Of a DNA stretch of 15,748 nucleotides, positions 15,353 to 15,748 are shown in pieces. Origin of the DNA: an uncultured Desulfovibrio sp. (lineage in GTDB: Bacteria; Desulfobacterota; Desulfovibrionia; Desulfovibrionales; Desulfovibrionaceae); assembly GCA_900547595.1 (NCBI GenBank), contig URHE01000042.1, positions 1-15,748 on the forward strand, given 5' to 3'. The position numbers were made by a program, and so were the translations under genes. Numbering within the stretch: the stretch's first letter is position 1; each line of letters begins with the position of its first letter. The notes beneath the pieces were generated by a model. The model made no database searches. It worked only from the letters and a program-made list of their open reading frames with translations, and had not been told where the DNA came from.

Positions 15353-15748
15353 TCACTGCCGGGTAAGGGTAAAGGTGAGGTCCAGCGTGTCGCCGAGCCC
15401 GGCGGGCGGCGGCGGCACCGAGCCAGCACGGCGTATGCCCTGGAGCACATACTTGTCAAGAAGGCTGTCGCCGCTGCCCTTGAGCAGCGTGGCGTCAAGG
15501 ATCTTTCCCGCCGTGTCGCAGCGCACCTGCGCCGTGGCGTGATAGGTCCCGGGCCGGGTTTTGGCCGGGATGTACATGGCGTTGCGCAGCTTCCAGACCA
15601 CCTTGCTGATGTATTTCTGGAAACGGGCGTCATACTTGTCCTGCGCCTTGAACCCCGCGCCGGAGGCAGACGCCTGGGCGGCCGCCGTCTGTTTCGGGGC
15701 GGATCCCGGCGCCACGGCGGCACCGCTTCCGGTGGCGGTCTCGGCGGC
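15353..15748 (-). CDS. tolA: TolA / TonB-type energy transducer, C-terminal part (partial)
   Basis: The frame is open to the window edge, so only the last 131 residues are seen. The visible part starts with an Ala-rich, low-complexity stretch like the TolA helical stalk, then a TolA/TonB C-terminal fold: AQDKYDARFQKYISKVVWKL, TRPGTYHATAQVRCDTAGKI, LLKGSGDSLLDKYVLQGI and a final strand DTLDLTFTLTRQ. TolA spans the periplasm and passes the proton-motive energy of TolQ-TolR to TolB and Pal. Its place directly before tolB favours TolA over TonB. The N-terminal membrane anchor is outside the window, so this call depends on domain shape and context. Confidence 0.8.
   Translation of the reverse strand, partial: AAETATGSGAAVAPGSAPKQTAAAQASASGAGFKAQDKYDARFQKYISKVVWKLRNAMYIPAKTRPGTYHATAQVRCDTAGKILDATLLKGSGDSLLDKYVLQGIRRAGSVPPPPAGLGDTLDLTFTLTRQ

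Overview
The window is GC-rich and almost every gene lies on the minus strand. The gene set suggests a Desulfovibrio-like sulfate reducer (Desulfovibrionaceae, Desulfobacterota): a type III glutamine synthetase beside a modular glutamate synthase with a separate class II amidotransferase and a 4Fe-4S subunit, a NifA-like sigma-54 activator, and a tolA-tolB-pal cluster. This assignment is inferred from remembered family patterns, not from a search.

Layout in the direction of transcription, from high to low coordinates. (1) 15748-13313: end of tolA, then tolB and pal, the cell-envelope Tol-Pal machine. pal has its own probable sigma-70 promoter and a strong terminator. (2) 13108-9067: a D-2-hydroxyacid (glycerate-type) dehydrogenase, a TPR protein with a degenerate response-regulator receiver domain, and glutamyl-tRNA synthetase. 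A 57-bp two-hairpin repeat lies downstream of both the dehydrogenase and gltX. (3) 8951-7154: an AT-rich accessory patch. It holds a decayed IS1-family element with recognisable terminal inverted repeats, a tRNA-Lys(TTT) with promoter and terminator, a frameshifted integrase remnant at the tRNA 3' end, a 109-residue orphan gene, and a 105-bp imperfect palindrome. (4) 7007-1: a nitrogen-assimilation block. A NifA-like activator is followed by a 444-bp regulatory gap with a good sigma-54 promoter. Then come amt, a PII gene, glnN, a glutamate synthase amidotransferase, and the start of its 4Fe-4S subunit, which runs off the window.

The nitrogen genes form a coherent pathway. The channel imports ammonium and PII senses status and gates the channel. 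GSIII makes glutamine, and the amidotransferase takes glutamine apart for glutamate synthase. The sigma-54 promoter directly upstream of amt, with the activator next door, implies the block is switched on under nitrogen limitation. The PII protein lacks the tyrosine normally uridylylated, so signalling is probably by ligand binding rather than covalent modification.

No clearly new multi-gene system is visible. The most unusual signals are the non-coding repeats and palindromes, the PII and receiver proteins lacking their modification residues, and the mismatched tRNA-Lys T stem beside an old integration scar.
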